Positions 6,141 to 6,294 of a stretch of 6,294 nucleotides of DNA are shown here, piece after piece (position 1 is the stretch's first letter; every line of letters starts with the position of its first letter). Origin of the DNA: an uncultured Proteiniphilum sp. Lineage in GTDB: Bacteria; Bacteroidota; Bacteroidia; Bacteroidales; Dysgonomonadaceae. Location of the stretch: the NCBI RefSeq assembly GCF_937873925.1, contig NZ_CALNAT010000032.1:1-6294 (forward strand), given 5' to 3'. A program made the translations under genes and the position numbers. Below the pieces are notes generated by a model. It worked only from the letters and a program-made list of their open reading frames with translations, did not search any database and was not told where the DNA came from.

Positions 6141-6168
6141 TGAAAAAGTTGCGAGACTGTGAACATGT

Positions 6169-6294
6169 TTATGAAGAGACAATGACCTCGGCTCTTTCCA
6201 CTTCACCCTTTACCGGCGGATGCAGTTTGGCCACCCTCACTTCAATGTCCGTTAATTGAGGATATTGTTCTTTCAATTTTCGAAATATGCGGCC
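6169..6294 (-). CDS. folB: Dihydroneopterin aldolase, C-terminal fragment (cut by window edge)
   Basis: An open minus-strand frame enters from the right edge and ends at TAA (6169-6171), giving 41 residues that end VRVAKLHPPVKGEVERAEVIVSS. The pattern VRVxKxxPPxxG followed by a hydrophobic last strand is the C-terminus of FolB. The Lys in VAKLHPP lines up with the conserved active-site Lys (K100 in the S. aureus enzyme). FolB converts 7,8-dihydroneopterin to 6-hydroxymethyl-7,8-dihydropterin and glycolaldehyde in folate synthesis. About two thirds of the protein lies outside the window. It is co-directional with lptB, 54 bp upstream of it. Assignment rests on this short tail, so related FolB/FolX-type proteins cannot be fully excluded. 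Confidence 0.8.
   Translation of the reverse strand, partial: GRIFRKLKEQYPQLTDIEVRVAKLHPPVKGEVERAEVIVSS

Noticed and set aside
5689..6162. Plus-strand open frame of 157 codons opposite lptB
   Set aside because: Antisense to intact LptB motifs, no recognisable domain, no promoter.
6162..6169. AACATGTT palindrome at the end of folB
   Set aside because: Only 8 bp, single copy, partly overlapping the folB stop codon; expected by chance.

Overview
The window looks like a stretch of a Bacteroidota chromosome, most likely order Bacteroidales. Three things point there. The start of rpsF reads like Bacteroidales S6. A promoter of the Bacteroidota type (TTTG, 19 bp, TAnnTTTG) sits in front of it, and start codons lack clear Shine-Dalgarno sequences. 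A membrane-bound TPR/helix-turn-helix protein of a kind common in this phylum is also present. Genus cannot be fixed from the sequence; a Dysgonomonadaceae-type genome would fit.

Layout. Positions 1-60 hold the first 20 codons of rpsF (minus strand), with its promoter at 105-135. Divergent from it, on the plus strand, are zwf (249-1778) and pgl (1916-2635), the first two enzymes of the oxidative pentose phosphate pathway (glucose-6-phosphate to 6-phosphogluconate, making reducing power). gnd, the third enzyme, is not adjacent. The 137-bp gap between zwf and pgl is largely filled by two blocks of degenerate 7-bp tandem repeats.

Everything from 2651 to the right end is on the minus strand, so pgl converges on it with a 15-bp gap. 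In transcription order from the right edge come the last 41 codons of folB (folate synthesis), lptB (ATPase of the LPS exporter), ruvX/yqgF (pre-16S rRNA nuclease) and def (peptide deformylase). lptB, ruvX and def are tightly packed and probably one transcription unit, with a Bacteroidota -7 box just upstream of lptB.

Beyond def lies an AT-rich accessory pair: a small secreted lipocalin-like protein (3660-4061) and a membrane protein with a predicted periplasmic TPR-like region, one transmembrane helix, a coiled coil and a cytoplasmic HTH-like end (2651-3718). The pair has its own likely promoter (4117-4148), and a perfect 19-bp direct repeat covers the probable transcription start and leader. 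It may be a small sensor/secreted-protein module inserted between housekeeping genes; its function is unknown. This module and the heptad repeats are the parts most worth a second look. The rest is ordinary core genome, and I see no RNA gene, CRISPR array, insertion sequence or prophage.
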